From Stereocaulon alpinum (Eukaryota; Ascomycota; Lecanoromycetes; Lecanorales; Stereocaulaceae), in the NCBI GenBank assembly GCA_018257865.1, contig JAEUBA010000066.1, positions 1-64,000 of the forward strand: 64,000 nucleotides of DNA. Direction: 5' to 3'. How positions within the stretch are numbered: the first letter of the stretch is position 1; every line of letters starts with the position of its first letter. The translations under genes were made by a program, and so were the position numbers. A model generated the notes under the pieces. The model worked only from the letters and a program-made list of their open reading frames with translations. It did no database searches and had not been told where the DNA came from. Below, piece after piece: positions 1 to 11,307 of the stretch.

Positions 1-123
1 CTCTTGCGGCTAGGAAAGGCACACTACGTGTACCATCTACTGGTTTCACAAATAATGTAATAGAACACCCTCATTAGTATATATAGATACTAGAATAGGC
101 GTATAAACCAATCAATCAATCAA
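1..123 (+). repeat. 3' end of a dispersed element with a TCAA-repeat tail (copy 1, cut by window edge)
   Basis: These 123 bases match 39598-39720 with a single difference (G at 57, A at 39654, a TpG-to-TpA change). Both copies end in four overlapping CAAT/TCAA units and then run into unrelated sequence. This is how the 3' end of a non-LTR retroelement with a short simple-repeat tail looks. The 5' part lies left of the window. The family name is not recognised. Confidence 0.8.
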
Positions 124-1485
124 GGAATATAAAGGGGATACAAACTATATACTAGACCTCCTATAATTAATAAGGAAGTACCTAGTATTCTATATATTAT
201 TACTTAAGAAAGTAAACCCTAAAATATTATTAAGGACCGTACCGCTACTCCTAGATTAAGATAATAAGGAGTACGACGTTAAAGAAATTCTAGATTATTA
301 GGTAATTAAGGGAAGAAAGAGGTACCTAATAAAGTAGTTAGACTATAACTAGTTAGAGAATACGTAAGAATTACTATTTATACTTAACTACCCTAAAAAG
401 CTAGAGTAATTCTAGAAATAAAATTCGTAGTTAGAGGATCCTACTTAGAAAAGTTAATCTTACCTATATTAAAGGATAGGAGGTTATTTAGGACTTTAGA
501 AGTAGTAGCTTCCTTCTCCCTCTCCTCCTCCTTTTTTAAAAACTTAATATTTCTTACCTCTTATTAGACTATTTTTACTTAGTTCGCCTTAATCCTTTAA
601 ATTTATTTCTATAGATAAGAAAGCTTTACGAAGGCTTTATCCTCCTTATTATATAATTTAGTACGCTACTCCTCTATCTATTTCTACTTAAAAATATTAA
701 GTAAAGATAGCTTATACTTATTACTACTATAAATATACTTAATATATTAGTCGGATACTTCCCCTATATAATATAGAAGACCTAAGTTAGTATACTATAA
801 ATAAGAGCGTTTTAATAAGGAAGTTATCCTAAGTTTTAGGACTAACTAATAGCGATAAGTAAGGGAGTTCGTTAGTTTCTTAATCCTTAGTATAAGGAAG
901 AAATACTTAGGTTATTAAGTTACTTTTAGGACGAAAATAACTAAATAAGGGGATCGTATTATAGGTAACCCCTATAAGGTTATAGGTAAGATATATAATA
1001 AGGTTAGTAAGTAAAGAACTATTAGGAGAGGACCTAGTAATATAAGTAATCTAAGGTATATTAGGTAGATTATAGAGTAATATAGTAGATATAGGGCTAA
1101 ATTACTTAGATTATATTAAGGCTTAGTATAGTTAAGGTAAATATATAAGGAAGGGTTTTCCTTTAATAGAATATTTTCTTATCTCCTTATATTTAACTTA
1201 TATAATAGAGAGGAGTCTTAGCTAAAGATAATTTAATAACTATCTATCTCTATTACCTTTTAGTACTTAATATACTATATAATTTACCCGTAGAAGTTAA
1301 ACCACCCCGTTATATATAGGTATTAAGGATCTATTCTTAGTAGGAGTCTAAGTTAATTATAGGCGGCGCTATAAGGATAAGACGTAGGAATTTAATAGAG
1401 TACTATTAAATAAGCTATATTATATACGCTGTAGATAATTAGCTCGCTAGTAGTAGTATAATTATTAGATTAATAAGAATTGCAA
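124..1485. mobile_element. AT-rich RIP-mutated transposon relic
   Basis: The block is strongly AT-rich, dense in TA dinucleotides and poor in CA/TG, with no reading frame of 60 codons on either strand. Composition changes abruptly near 1486 to ordinary gene-bearing sequence. This is the signature of repeat-induced point mutation, so the block is read as an old transposon. I could not recognise a protein domain in it. The repeat at 1-123 seems to have inserted into it. Its right edge lies about 60 bases from the stop codon of the caspase-like gene and may have removed that gene's 3' end. Confidence 0.7.
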
Positions 1486-1543
1486 ATACGGTGGATTAGG
1501 TTTTCAGAAATAAAAGTTCAAAATATTTGATGTGACCAGTTGG

Positions 1544-3210
1544 CTATCGCGGAACACCGTACCAGGCCCAAGAGTCTTGGTCGGGTTGAGCAGCCGCCAT
1601 GACTGTGGGCGTAAGTATGGGGTTGATTAGTCGGAAGTTTGGGGTGGTGACCCAATTTCCCGAATAGCACGACGTCAAATACAGAGACACCTTTATCTCT
1701 GGAGTTTTGGACAGGCTTTTAGCAAGCATCTTCTGCGATAGAAAATCATCTGCGTCCATCGAGCCAGGATCGGTGCCGATGCAGAGTCCACCCATTTCCC
1801 CATCGCCATCGTCGCCGTGGCAAAATGCCATCAACAAAACAGGCTCTCCTACTGACTCAGCTTTCTTGCAAACGCGTTCGACTTCAGTAAGAAAACGGTC
1901 TCTTAATGCTCGTCCTCGTTGTTCAAGAATCACACGCTGTGCCGCTTCCTTGACGTTCTCCTTGTTAAGCACGACTACTCGTTCCTCAAAAGGATCGCCA
2001 TGGATATAGCCTTCTCTCCACGATATCTGGCTTTCCTCAAGTTCATTATTGTCATTGGTCCATGGTAGCGACTTGTCTTCGCTTCCGTAATTGTGCACCA
2101 ATGCATACGGATCCTCGCAAGTCAGCCATGTTTGAGTCCTGCCCATTTCTGCAACATTTTGTTAGCATTATGTACGTATGCACTGAATACTGTCAGTGTC
2201 AACGTACCTCGGAGCACCTGCAACCAAAGATAGAAGTCGGAAACCATCCAACCATCAACCCTAGGACTGGCACGCCGCTGACGACCCAAATCTGACACGC
2301 CAAGAACACTAACTATGTGCGTATTGTGATGCACATCTGGTGGATTCCGAGTGTCTGCGTTTTCTCCGCCATAAAATGGCTGCTGCAGATGGCGTTCTCG
2401 CACGACCTGCACCGCCTTCTCAACATTTCCGTCCACTTCCGAGAGAATCTTGTAGGCATCTTGATTATCGACCGTGACTTGTTCCATGACCTGATCAACT
2501 AGGATCTGGCGCGTTGCCTCTCGATAGTCTCCGTCGACATTTCGGCGTATTAGGTAATTTTTAGCGTCCTGTTCAGGGAGACTATATACAGCCCGAAGCC
2601 TTGCTGTGGCTAATTGAAATGGAGTCTCAAAGTGCTTGGCTCCCTTTTCTAACGCCATCTGTATATTCCATTCCACGCCATCATCACTGAGCAGCCTCTT
2701 GCTCAGCTGAGTACTAAAACCGGTTAGGACTTTGAAAAGCGCAACAGCTGCAACCTCCGTGTTGATTGCTCCTGAATCTCGGGCTGCTGATATGGCATCC
2801 TCCAGGTAACCTATAGGCTTTGTGTTTCTTAAGAGTTCTTCTGCTTTAGGCTTCGACAAGCTTGGTAGTGCTCTCAAGCGAGCGATTATTGCGTCAAATC
2901 GTGTGGCGACAAATCCATCTTCGAAAGCCTGGATGATGGCTTGATTGATATCCCAGGGTACAACACAGCCTTCAAGTAAATTATCGGATCTCGAGCGCGG
3001 CAGTCTAGTAAGGTGTGACATTATGGCACTGGAAGCATTATTGGGGGATAAAAACCCTTTCTCGCCTGCTTTCATGAGAGCTTGGTGGAAGTCTAGCACG
3101 TCACCCCCTAATTCGTTGAAAAGAGCCACCACATTGGCCCGTCGAAGGCCACTCAGCACCATGAATGACGTAATGGTTGATTCGCGCTCCATTCTGAGAA
3201 ACTGTATCAC
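1544..3210 (-). CDS. UBA-like repeat protein fused to a caspase-like His/Cys domain
   Basis: Two exons, 3210..2208 and 2148..1544, give 535 aa. The 59-bp intron has GTACGT donor, TGCTAAC branch point and TTGCAG acceptor, and joins two frames that otherwise look like separate genes. Residues about 10-280 form six degenerate repeats of roughly 45 aa, each ending like a UBA/CUE three-helix unit (for example LSEVDGNVEKAVQVV). Then comes a linker and a motif GWMVSDFYLWLQVLREMG that opens a domain known from many fungal hypothetical proteins. His445 (FCHGD) and Cys495 (LTSCYSGNW) sit on predicted strand ends 50 residues apart, as in caspase-like clan CD peptidases. Fold, peptidase activity and ubiquitin binding are inference. 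The protein stops soon after the Cys motif, where related proteins continue, so a C-terminal truncation is likely. Start could also be Met7. Confidence 0.75.
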
Positions 3211-3236
3211 GGTGTATACAGCCTAGGTACCGGGCT

Positions 3237-3397
3237 AAAGAAGATGATGTGGAAGCAACTTTTAAAAGGGGAGAAATAGATGTAGTTGAACCAAAGGAGA
3301 TGATATAGAAGCAATCCTCGGAAGGGATATATATATATTTAAACCAAAGAAGATAATGTAGAAGCAATGCTCGGAAGGGAGAGATGTATATAGTTAC
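3237..3397. repeat. three degenerate tandem repeats of about 53 bp
   Basis: Three units start at 3237, 3293 and 3346. Each contains AAAG(A/G)AGATGAT, a GAAGCAA block and CGGAAGGGA (degenerate in the first unit). They lie 26 bases upstream of the start codon of the minus-strand UBA/caspase-like gene, so they cover its likely promoter or 5' leader. Confidence 0.7.
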
Positions 3398-4461
3398 AAA
3401 AACCTTTTGCCTCATTACTTTTTATGATTACGGGGTGGGAATGGCAATTTCACATGGTATGAATATCAACATATTCATCCAATACAAGACATGTGATTAG
3501 CAGGAGCAAGCAAACACAATTCATTCACATGTCTTGCCAGTACACTACTCATCCAATTTAAACCGTCTGATTCACAAAAAAAAAAAGTTAGAAGTAAACT
3601 CAGCTACGAAAACCGGTACAATACGTATCTAGGATTAGACTTGTGAAATATACGAAGAATAGAGTATGATTAGAGACGCTTTCTAGGCATAGTAGTACTC
3701 ATCGACTATGAATCATGTAATTTGTAGTAGAGATTGAATGCGAGCAGTTTGCTGGCACTTTACGTGTGAATGAGATGCTTCATAAAACCCTATACAACTT
3801 CCTAGTCAATATGAAAAGCACTCTGGCGTGTTGAAAGCATATCGTAAAACATCATTAGAATGGGATTGAAGGAAAACTCATTGCTTAGGGGAAGTCACTG
3901 CCGCCTAGATTAAATTTTACTGGCTACCCTTGAGATCTTGGCGTATCTTAAGACATTCTTTCCCCGAAGTTGGTTACCAGATTCCTTTAGCGCAAATATT
4001 ATTTCCTAGGGGACTAGGTTTAGGGGCCTCTAGGGATCAGCCCTATACGTGATAATCATCGAAGCTCTGTTTGCACTTTGGACTCTAACCCTAAAATTTT
4101 CCGCATAGATTTCCTTCGGACTCGTCTATGACAGCAACTCGTATGTCAAAGCATAACATCCTCGACGACTTCCAAAGCTGCGTGAGAGGTCAGGAGAAGC
4201 CGAGTATATAAGATAATGTCAGCCGTCTCTATTGCACAGTCGTCTTAGTCAATTCTGTGGATAAATCGAACGCCCAAAATTTAACTGTATCCACCAACAC
4301 TCACCCAAACGCTTCGTCATCTAAACTCTCTACCTTGATGCCTCAGATATCTCTTGCGCCCGCACCAGCACTATTTCATTCTGTGCCACTGCATGGTAGC
4401 TGTGGAATATAACAAAACAATCAACAACTCAGCCCGAACGTCACTTTTTGTACCCCTCACC
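3398..4461. other. intergenic
   Basis: No supported gene. The stretch is moderately AT-rich and serves as the shared upstream region of the minus-strand gene at 3210 and the plus-strand cupin-like locus. Confidence 0.5.
4205..4212 (+). promoter_or_regulatory. possible TATA box of the cupin-like locus
   Basis: TATATAAG lies about 250 bases upstream of the chosen ATG (4462). It is followed by CT/CA-rich leader-like sequence to 4340. Position fits a promoter with a long leader, but the match alone is weak. Confidence 0.3.
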
Positions 4462-5096
4462 ATGACGCTGGCTTTCATTATCATTCTTTTCAACCTCAAA
4501 TACCTTCTCCAGACCACCCCTACTATGGCTACAGCAACATCACCAAAGACATTGAACATAACCACCATTGCGGCCAACGCGCAGAAAGAGTCACTTATAG
4601 CATACTGGTAATTAATTGCCCCATTCATCGCCTCCGCTGCTGCGGGAACTTCAGGCGCTATGTTTGCTCAACTGGGAGAGACGGGTGCGACAAGCTACGG
4701 GCTAATTCCAGCACAATTTGACGGAGGGTTACATAACGCGCCCATAGTCCAGTGAGTGTCTCCTTGTCTCCTCTCAGCCTTATCAGCCTTCTCTTCCGTT
4801 TCCGGTGCGTGCGAATCGATCTGACTGATATCTCTCTTTTCCATCCTAGGTGGGTCGCCTTTATAGCTGGTGAAGCGGTCGTCTCCTTGCCGAACTCAAC
4901 ACAAACAGCAACAATCCACGGTGGCAGGTACGGGCTCATTCTAGCAGCTGACACCGCGAATGCCAGTAACTTTAGCCATATCACTAAGTATCCGAGCATG
5001 AAGGAAACGGTTGCAATACAGATACCCACAGTAAACAATGAGATTCTGTCTCATTCGGTCTTATATGCAGGGGCATGTAAGCACGAAGAGTCTTGA
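4462..5096 (+). pseudogene. cupin-fold secreted protein, interrupted by an in-frame stop
   Basis: Reading from ATG 4462 the frame runs to a TAA at 4609-4611 and then continues in the same frame as LIAPFIASAAAGTSG... to an intron at 4752-4849 (GTGAGT..CCTAG, phase 2), ending at 5096. Downstream of the stop the protein has glycine-rich cupin-like text (GGLHNAPIVQW, TIHGGRYGLILAADT, ITKYPS), resembling a family of small fungal cupin-like proteins. The first residues MTLAFIIILFNLK look like a signal peptide. An intron covering the stop (GTAATT at 4608 to CAG at 4654) would be 47 bp and would shift the frame, so it does not rescue the gene. Either a nonsense mutation or a base error. The predicted product has no enzyme motif that fixes a function. 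Confidence 0.6.
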
Positions 5097-7125
5097 GCAA
5101 TAGCTTATATCTCAGCTAAGGTCAGTATGCGGCTGATTCAACCGCTCTTGGACTTAGCACCGGATCTATATAGTTCTAAAAATGATAGTATAGCCCCCTT
5201 AGGACGTTTTGCGAATGAACGGAATCCTTAGCTAAGCTTGTTAGTAACAATGAAGGTTTAAATCACCAGAAGACTTGGGCAGGAGTCTACGTAGTCTGAT
5301 ACTGATACCGTATATCAGGTTGCCAAGCCGAAATCCAATAGTAGCGGATGATTCATCTGTTTTGTATTGTGTCTTAGGCTACGGTCCCTCGACCGCAACC
5401 AAAATTGCATATCTAATCAAGGCTTGAGTGCTTCATCTCGACTGCGATATGGAGTGGATAGAATTATAATAGGGGTATTTCGCGAAGGAGCTAGATGCAG
5501 ACTTAGCCATTTTTGATATTATGGGGGCCTCTAGTATCGAAGCTGTAGGTATGACTGTTGCCAGGAAAAGTAAGTTCCGCTCCCAATCTTGGACGGATAC
5601 AGAGGACCCGGTAAGACGGGTATGAAATAGCATTAGACATATTTCTAAGCTTAGACTAGGCATGCTGAATTCACATATCTCCAGTGCTTCAGATGTGTTG
5701 ATGCTTTGCTTGACAGTGACTCACTTACTGAATAGTAACTCTGTGGTGCGCCTGGTAGGGCGGTGCGGTTTTAGGATTGGGAATAAGACGTAAATCTTTT
5801 AATAGCAGGACATTTCTACCACCAGAAGCGGATAAACCTGTTACATCGCGATCTTATCTCTATCAATGCGATGATGCTCATCGCCTCGCGCTCGACCTCA
5901 AAGTGTGATTGCCACAAGAATCGATGCCATTAATTGGCCGATAATGGTGTGTGTTGGGCCATCCCCCAAACGTTAACCCGCAGATGCTGTACATTGACTT
6001 GAAACCAGCTTTCCGGTATGTAAAGCGAGCTCTGAGTCCCTGGAGTCTGGACTGCAGATCCTTCTTGAAAGTGGCACAATATATCGCACACAGAAAAAGG
6101 TAGAAAACACGTTACTCCAGGTTAGGGGTTCGAAAGATTCTCTCGTATTTTAAGTTGGCAAGCAGTCCACAGTGGTGGGTCCCTGCATATCGCAAGCTTG
6201 TGCAGCAGAGTGGGGAAGTTCAAAGGCAAATCTGATCGATGCCCTGTCTTGCACAGCGTAGAGCTGCAATCGAATGCTCATTCCATTAGGTAACATGCAA
6301 AATCGCTCATGCAGTATGATGATCACGGCAAACCAAAGAGTCAACGCTCATGGGCTCCAATTTTAAGAGTCGTGATGTCATTTCGCCAGCTACGGACTTA
6401 CTCAACAGACACTCTGACATTTGGAATATGCACTTTGCTGTCACCTAATCAACGACATGTGACGACCATATGTAGTAAGCCCAGCTAAACCTAAAGGTAT
6501 GGCAGGTATGTTGTGATTCAATAACAATTTAACCTTCAAGGTCATCCATCTCCACGATTTTGCTGCGCCATAGAATTGCTTGGAATAGGGGTCCGTGCGA
6601 TTTTCTGAACTCTAATCGATAGGATATCTTAAGTATCTACCTTAAATGTAAGGTACTTGTATGGCATGATCTGCGACATGCATGCCTTCCCTACCAGAAG
6701 CCTGCATACACCGACGGCCATACAGCTTTCTAATTTACACTACTATGTATTCGATGTTGGCACCACACCAGCCGCTGCCCCTCCATTATGCTGAAGCATC
6801 GACCACCCATAAGATAACGGGCCACCATGCCACTTTCTTGCGTATGAGGTGATGAAAGATTCTTAGCCAGCATCCCGCATTGGCAATCGCCCAATTGACG
6901 ATGTGTGGGGTCGGCTTATGTACTTGGGTAAGGAGGTTGAAGAATCGAGGCTTGAGCTTACGCTAATTACAAGTCTTCCTTATGAACCGCCATAATAGTC
7001 AAGATACTAGACATTAAATCTGCGCTTCCGTGATTATTCAAACTACTGTGGACTCTCAATTGAATTTCACGTTGTTTGACCAGTGGGCTGCAAAGTTTCA
7101 TCTGCTCCATATATGAGACTGGGGG
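5097..7125. other. intergenic, no supported gene
   Basis: Only short frames without recognisable domains are present (the longest, 5433-5663 on the minus strand, has no family features). No repeats or RNA genes were seen. Confidence 0.5.
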
Positions 7126-8433
7126 ATGAGGGCAAGTCCAACAACAACTTTGAGTACCGAGGAGCTCGACGCACTTTTAGATGGACCAGCTGGGAGCCCT
7201 CCAGCGGGTATAACCCCTAACTTCACGAACCCGGCGAACCTTGATGGTCTAGTAGCCTTAACCATCGCTCTATGTTTAACATTCAGTACACTCGTTGTCC
7301 TTGCGCGCATCTATACCAAAGCCTTCCTTATCCGAACGTTGGCATATGAAGATTGTAGGTTGTTCAGTTCAGGCTCACTTAATCAATCTAGACTAACAAT
7401 GTTCAGATTTCATTGTCATCGCATGGGTGAGATTTCCCCGCGGCAAGATATTGGTCTCTCTCTCCGAATTCTGCAGCTACTTCAGGTTGGGGCAACAGTT
7501 CCGACTGTGATGGTTTACAGACACGGTGGAGGCGCCCACATGTGGAACATCCAGCTACGAACGTTCTTCAGAATGGTCTATGTAAGATGCCACGCAACGA
7601 GAAAAGGATATGCAATGTTAATACTGCCGTTTAGTTGCTTGACACAACTGCCGCGATGTACAGTTTTGTAATTTTCTTTGTCAAGCTCTCCATCCTCCTC
7701 CAATATCTCAGGATATTCGCACCCACTCGGAGAGACAATATGTTCATTTTCATCGGAGCTCACGTTTGCATCTGGACCAACATGATATTCTACCTCACCG
7801 TAGGCATGTTCAACGTCAACCTGTGTACACCGCGCAAGAAGATGTGGAACCAGCTCATACCTGGTCATTGTTTCAACATTATGGCCATCTTCCAAGCGAG
7901 TGGTATCTTCAATGTTATCTCTGACTTCGCGATCCTGATCCTCCCTATGCCATCCATTTGGAAGTTGCAGATGCATCCAAGAAAGAAGATTTTTATGATC
8001 GTGATCTTTGCGACAGGTTTCTTGTGAGTAGCCATCAATTACTTAACGTCCTTTGTGAGATCATGTAATCGCTAGTACTAGTGACGACCGCTAAGATACT
8101 CTAATATTCAGCGCTTGTGTGACGTCTATCTTACGGACCTACTATACGTGGGTAGCCGCCAAGTCGCTTGACGTTAGCTATCACATACCTCCGGAGTGCC
8201 TTTGGGCGGAAGCTGAGGTCGCCGCCGGTATCATCATCAGCTGCCTTCCAGTCATTCCCAGATGTGTTCAACACTTTGCCCCCAGGTTCCACCGCGGCCT
8301 GCTTCAAATGAAGCCTACAAGCACTCCCGGATACTCCGGCAAGATCAAGCGTACCCCTAAACTCGGTTTGTCCTCTCCTAAGCAAGCTTCGAGATCGAGC
8401 ACCTCCAAAACCTTCAATAACGCATATAGCTAA
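7126..8433 (+). CDS. fungal rhodopsin-domain (SAT4/PTH11-like) seven-helix membrane protein
   Basis: Five exons, 7126..7354, 7407..7426, 7477..7581, 7635..8023 and 8112..8433, give 354 aa. Every junction keeps frame and has GT..AG ends; exon 2 is only 20 nt and restores the family motif YEDYFIVIAW. An acceptor at 7486 instead of 7477 would also stay in frame. Seven hydrophobic segments can be read: about residues 37-62, 78-95, 113-138, 147-170, 190-210, 220-240 and 255-278. They are followed by a basic, serine-rich cytoplasmic tail. The family is large in Pezizomycotina and is typically annotated as integral membrane protein; some members (Pth11) act in surface sensing. The loop after helix 2 is short. 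A specific ligand cannot be inferred. Confidence 0.85.
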
Positions 8434-10120
8434 CAAGCCAATCTTGCCGCAGAGTATTTAGAGCTCGATGAAGGAAATAGGGGCCTATCATCCAGCGACT
8501 TTCCCAAGGCTCTTAATCACCCGGCCACGGCGAAACTTGCCACTACGCGCTACGATCTCGAGAGTGTTGGTCGTCCGTTCTGAGTCAGATAACCCAATGA
8601 AATTCAGAATTGCGAGGTGCTTGGTAGCAACGTGACGATAGATGATGAAAGAGGTTTTTATTCTAGAGGAAGATTGAAAGCTCCTCGAGAGTGTCAAGGA
8701 ATTCAGGGGCGATTTGCGGCTTTGCGATGTCCGTTGCACACTTATGAATTGAGCAAGTATTTTCGTGGGCGTCAATTCCACGTAAATCGATACATTAATG
8801 ATCTCTAGACACTGTTCTCACTTATACTCGCCTAATTGACCTTGCAAAATGACCCTTGCAATTAACAATGCTATCTGCTGCGGGACCGGTATGCCTTGAC
8901 GAGACCTAAATTGGTTTGCTGGCACGTATATGAGATCAATCGTGGGGTCTAGAGACTTTCCTTCGCCCCGGGCTTGCATATGTGCCGCAAAGTGCTACAG
9001 ATGTAGTTCAGTCATTAGGTCGCATGTGGGGGTTACTTTCTATTTCCCTTTTCGCCCCCCAAACCCCAAAGATCACTGCATCCTCATTTACGGAAAAGAT
9101 CTTCACTTCAATCTATCGAAGTGGTGGAGATGGAGTAAGTGCTCCAGAGTGAATGTGATCTGCCAGAAAGCCAAGCAAGTTGGTCATTGATGTTGTATTC
9201 TCAGATCGGCGATTGTTGTAACCGAGACTGCAGCTGCAACATATGCCGCGATCACGCGCCGATAAATCGCTCACTGGGTGGATGGCCAAGACCGATCGTC
9301 CAGAGATCCTTACCATATTGACACTCTGACCATGCAATTCCAAAGACGCCATCCAAGAATATGCTAGTTTCTCACAATCCCTGAACATGACCATAATGTA
9401 TAGGGGCTGTGCAAACTATCCCAAACTTCGACGCTCTGAAACGCAATCTATTGCTGTCGAGGCTTTGCCTTTGGACTTACTTTGTTGATCACATGCTTGT
9501 GTGTCTCCCGGCGTTGTGGTCAACAAGCCCCAGATGGAATAACGAGCTTGGACTGTGCCTTACTCCCGAGCTAGTTGTAGCTGAGCATTTCGTGCTCCTA
9601 GCCGCAAACTAGTAGGGTTTCAGAACCCTGACAGATATCTACATTATGTTATCTGGTCCATCTTGTCCATCTTGTCTGGTGGGCAGGTTTTGCCGGCATG
9701 ATTCTTGAATTTTGCACCTAAGAGTGGTGGGGCCTCCCTTAAAACCTCAGAGCCAATCGTTGCCCATCACATTGTCTCTGGGAAAAGTCGTACCTCGGCA
9801 CAGATCGGTTCAGCTCGAGTCGCTCAGCGCAGGTACAGTTTGAGAGTCTACTGTTGTAAAAGTCAATTGTCAGGACAAGCGAACACGCATCTTTACAGTT
9901 CAGTAACTGAGTTGGTGCTACATTTCGATAGCTTTGCATCCCCAATGACCTTCGATCTCAATCTACATTACCATCTTAGTCGTCAATCGATACGAACGCG
10001 ACTATTACTAGCCTCCCAACTTTGCAAACGATTTCGGCAGAAGCAACGTCCTTGAGACGGCTTTCGCTCACAGATCCCCGACCCAACATCACCCGTCTAA
10101 ACATAATTTCTGGCACTTGA
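8434..10120. other. intergenic, no supported gene
   Basis: Several short frames (for example 8930-9190 and 9409-9612) have no domain features, no plausible introns and no signal peptide. Composition is ordinary, not RIP-like. Confidence 0.5.
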
Positions 10121-10678
10121 TCACCACGCGAGCGTCACCATTTCAGCTCGAAGTAGATAGGTGGTAGACGTATCATATCGCTCGCAGCTACACAACTCTT
10201 TACTCACGCGATCATCAATAATGCCAGCGTCACAAGTCTTACAGTAAGAGATTATGTTGGCTGTTGAGTAGCAGGCGGTATGATGTGGCCAGCGACATGG
10301 ACCATAGCTGGGATCCTCAACACGTGGAAAATATCGACACTCTTCGCAAACATTGATACCGCACTTAACGCACGGAAGACCGCCTGGTTCGTCGCATCTC
10401 ATATTCCATACTTGGACTTCTACTTCTTCTTGACCGGGCCGGCGGAATGATGGGTATTTGCTGTATCTAACCCCAGCGTAGTCTTGGCGCGCTTTCAGGC
10501 CAGATTCGTCGCAAAGTGACACTCTTCTCAGTCTGTGGAACTTTGACATAGGTTTCATGATCAATTCGAATATATCTGAACAGGTGAGGGCTACATGATA
10601 CAGATCCATCGTGCTTAGGTATTGAGCGGTGAGCTTGAGTAATTCATATTGAGAGAAGATGCGATAGATATCGAACAT
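10121..10678 (-). CDS. small F-box-like protein with C-terminal cysteine cluster
   Basis: A single exon encodes 185 aa. Residues about 8-45 (YELLKLTAQYLSTMDLYHVALTCSDIFELI) read as an F-box-like helix bundle, which would link a substrate to an SCF ubiquitin ligase through Skp1. Residues about 94-170 carry paired cysteines (CDEPGGLPCVKC, CEEC, CKTC, CSC) that look like a zinc-binding module. This combination is frequent among lineage-expanded F-box proteins in Pleosporales. It is intronless, about 1.4 kb from the next gene and not obviously co-transcribed with anything. The substrate is unknown. Confidence 0.65.
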   Translation of the reverse strand: MFDIYRIFSQYELLKLTAQYLSTMDLYHVALTCSDIFELIMKPMSKFHRLRRVSLCDESGLKARQDYAGVRYSKYPSFRRPGQEEVEVQVWNMRCDEPGGLPCVKCGINVCEECRYFPRVEDPSYGPCRWPHHTACYSTANIISYCKTCDAGIIDDRVSKELCSCERYDTSTTYLLRAEMVTLAW

Positions 10679-11307
10679 GGCTGCTAGTCACACGTGACCA
10701 ATGAAGTGATGTTTGGATACTTCGAGGACTTGTATGAGAATGGTCGCTTAGAAGTAATTTTCATTGTGCTAGCCCTTGCTATTACGTGCCACGTGTCACT
10801 TAAGCAGGGCTCACGTTCTTGCTCAAGGTTCAGTCGTTACCGACGTTTATATGGAGGAACAAGCCTGGCAGATGGGCTATTGGAGGATCAATTAGTAGAT
10901 GGATACAGAGGACGGTAAAGTGAGCGGGCAAGGAGGAAATGTTGTAAGCTAGTTACTTCATCAGATCTAAAAGCCAAGACGACGGGCTCGTCGCGTCGAT
11001 AGTTCAGAATTCTGTCGCCTTCTTGAGTTTCGTTGCCATATGTCATTTGTCTACTACTTGTACTACTACTATGACATCGTTCATCAGCGTGCTCGAAAAC
11101 TAGTCTATTGTCAGAGTCTTCTCATCTCTTCGTTATCGAAGCAAGCACAGATTTGACATGTCTACTCATTGTGATGTAGGGTGGAACCACTAGTCATGTT
11201 GTGCGCACAAGTCGCAACGCATATTCTTGTCCAAGTATATTGTGCAATTTGGGAAACCCAGATTTAGTCTCCAGGCATACAAACACACATTCACATCAGT
11301 AACCCTA
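10679..11307. other. intergenic
   Basis: Nothing supported. A frame at 10694-10918 on the plus strand begins with a hydrophobic stretch but has no further gene-like features. Confidence 0.45.

Noticed and set aside
4608..4654. 47-bp intron removing the in-frame stop of the cupin-like gene
   Set aside because: GT and AG ends exist, but 47 is not a multiple of three while both flanks share one frame, and it would delete conserved-looking residues.
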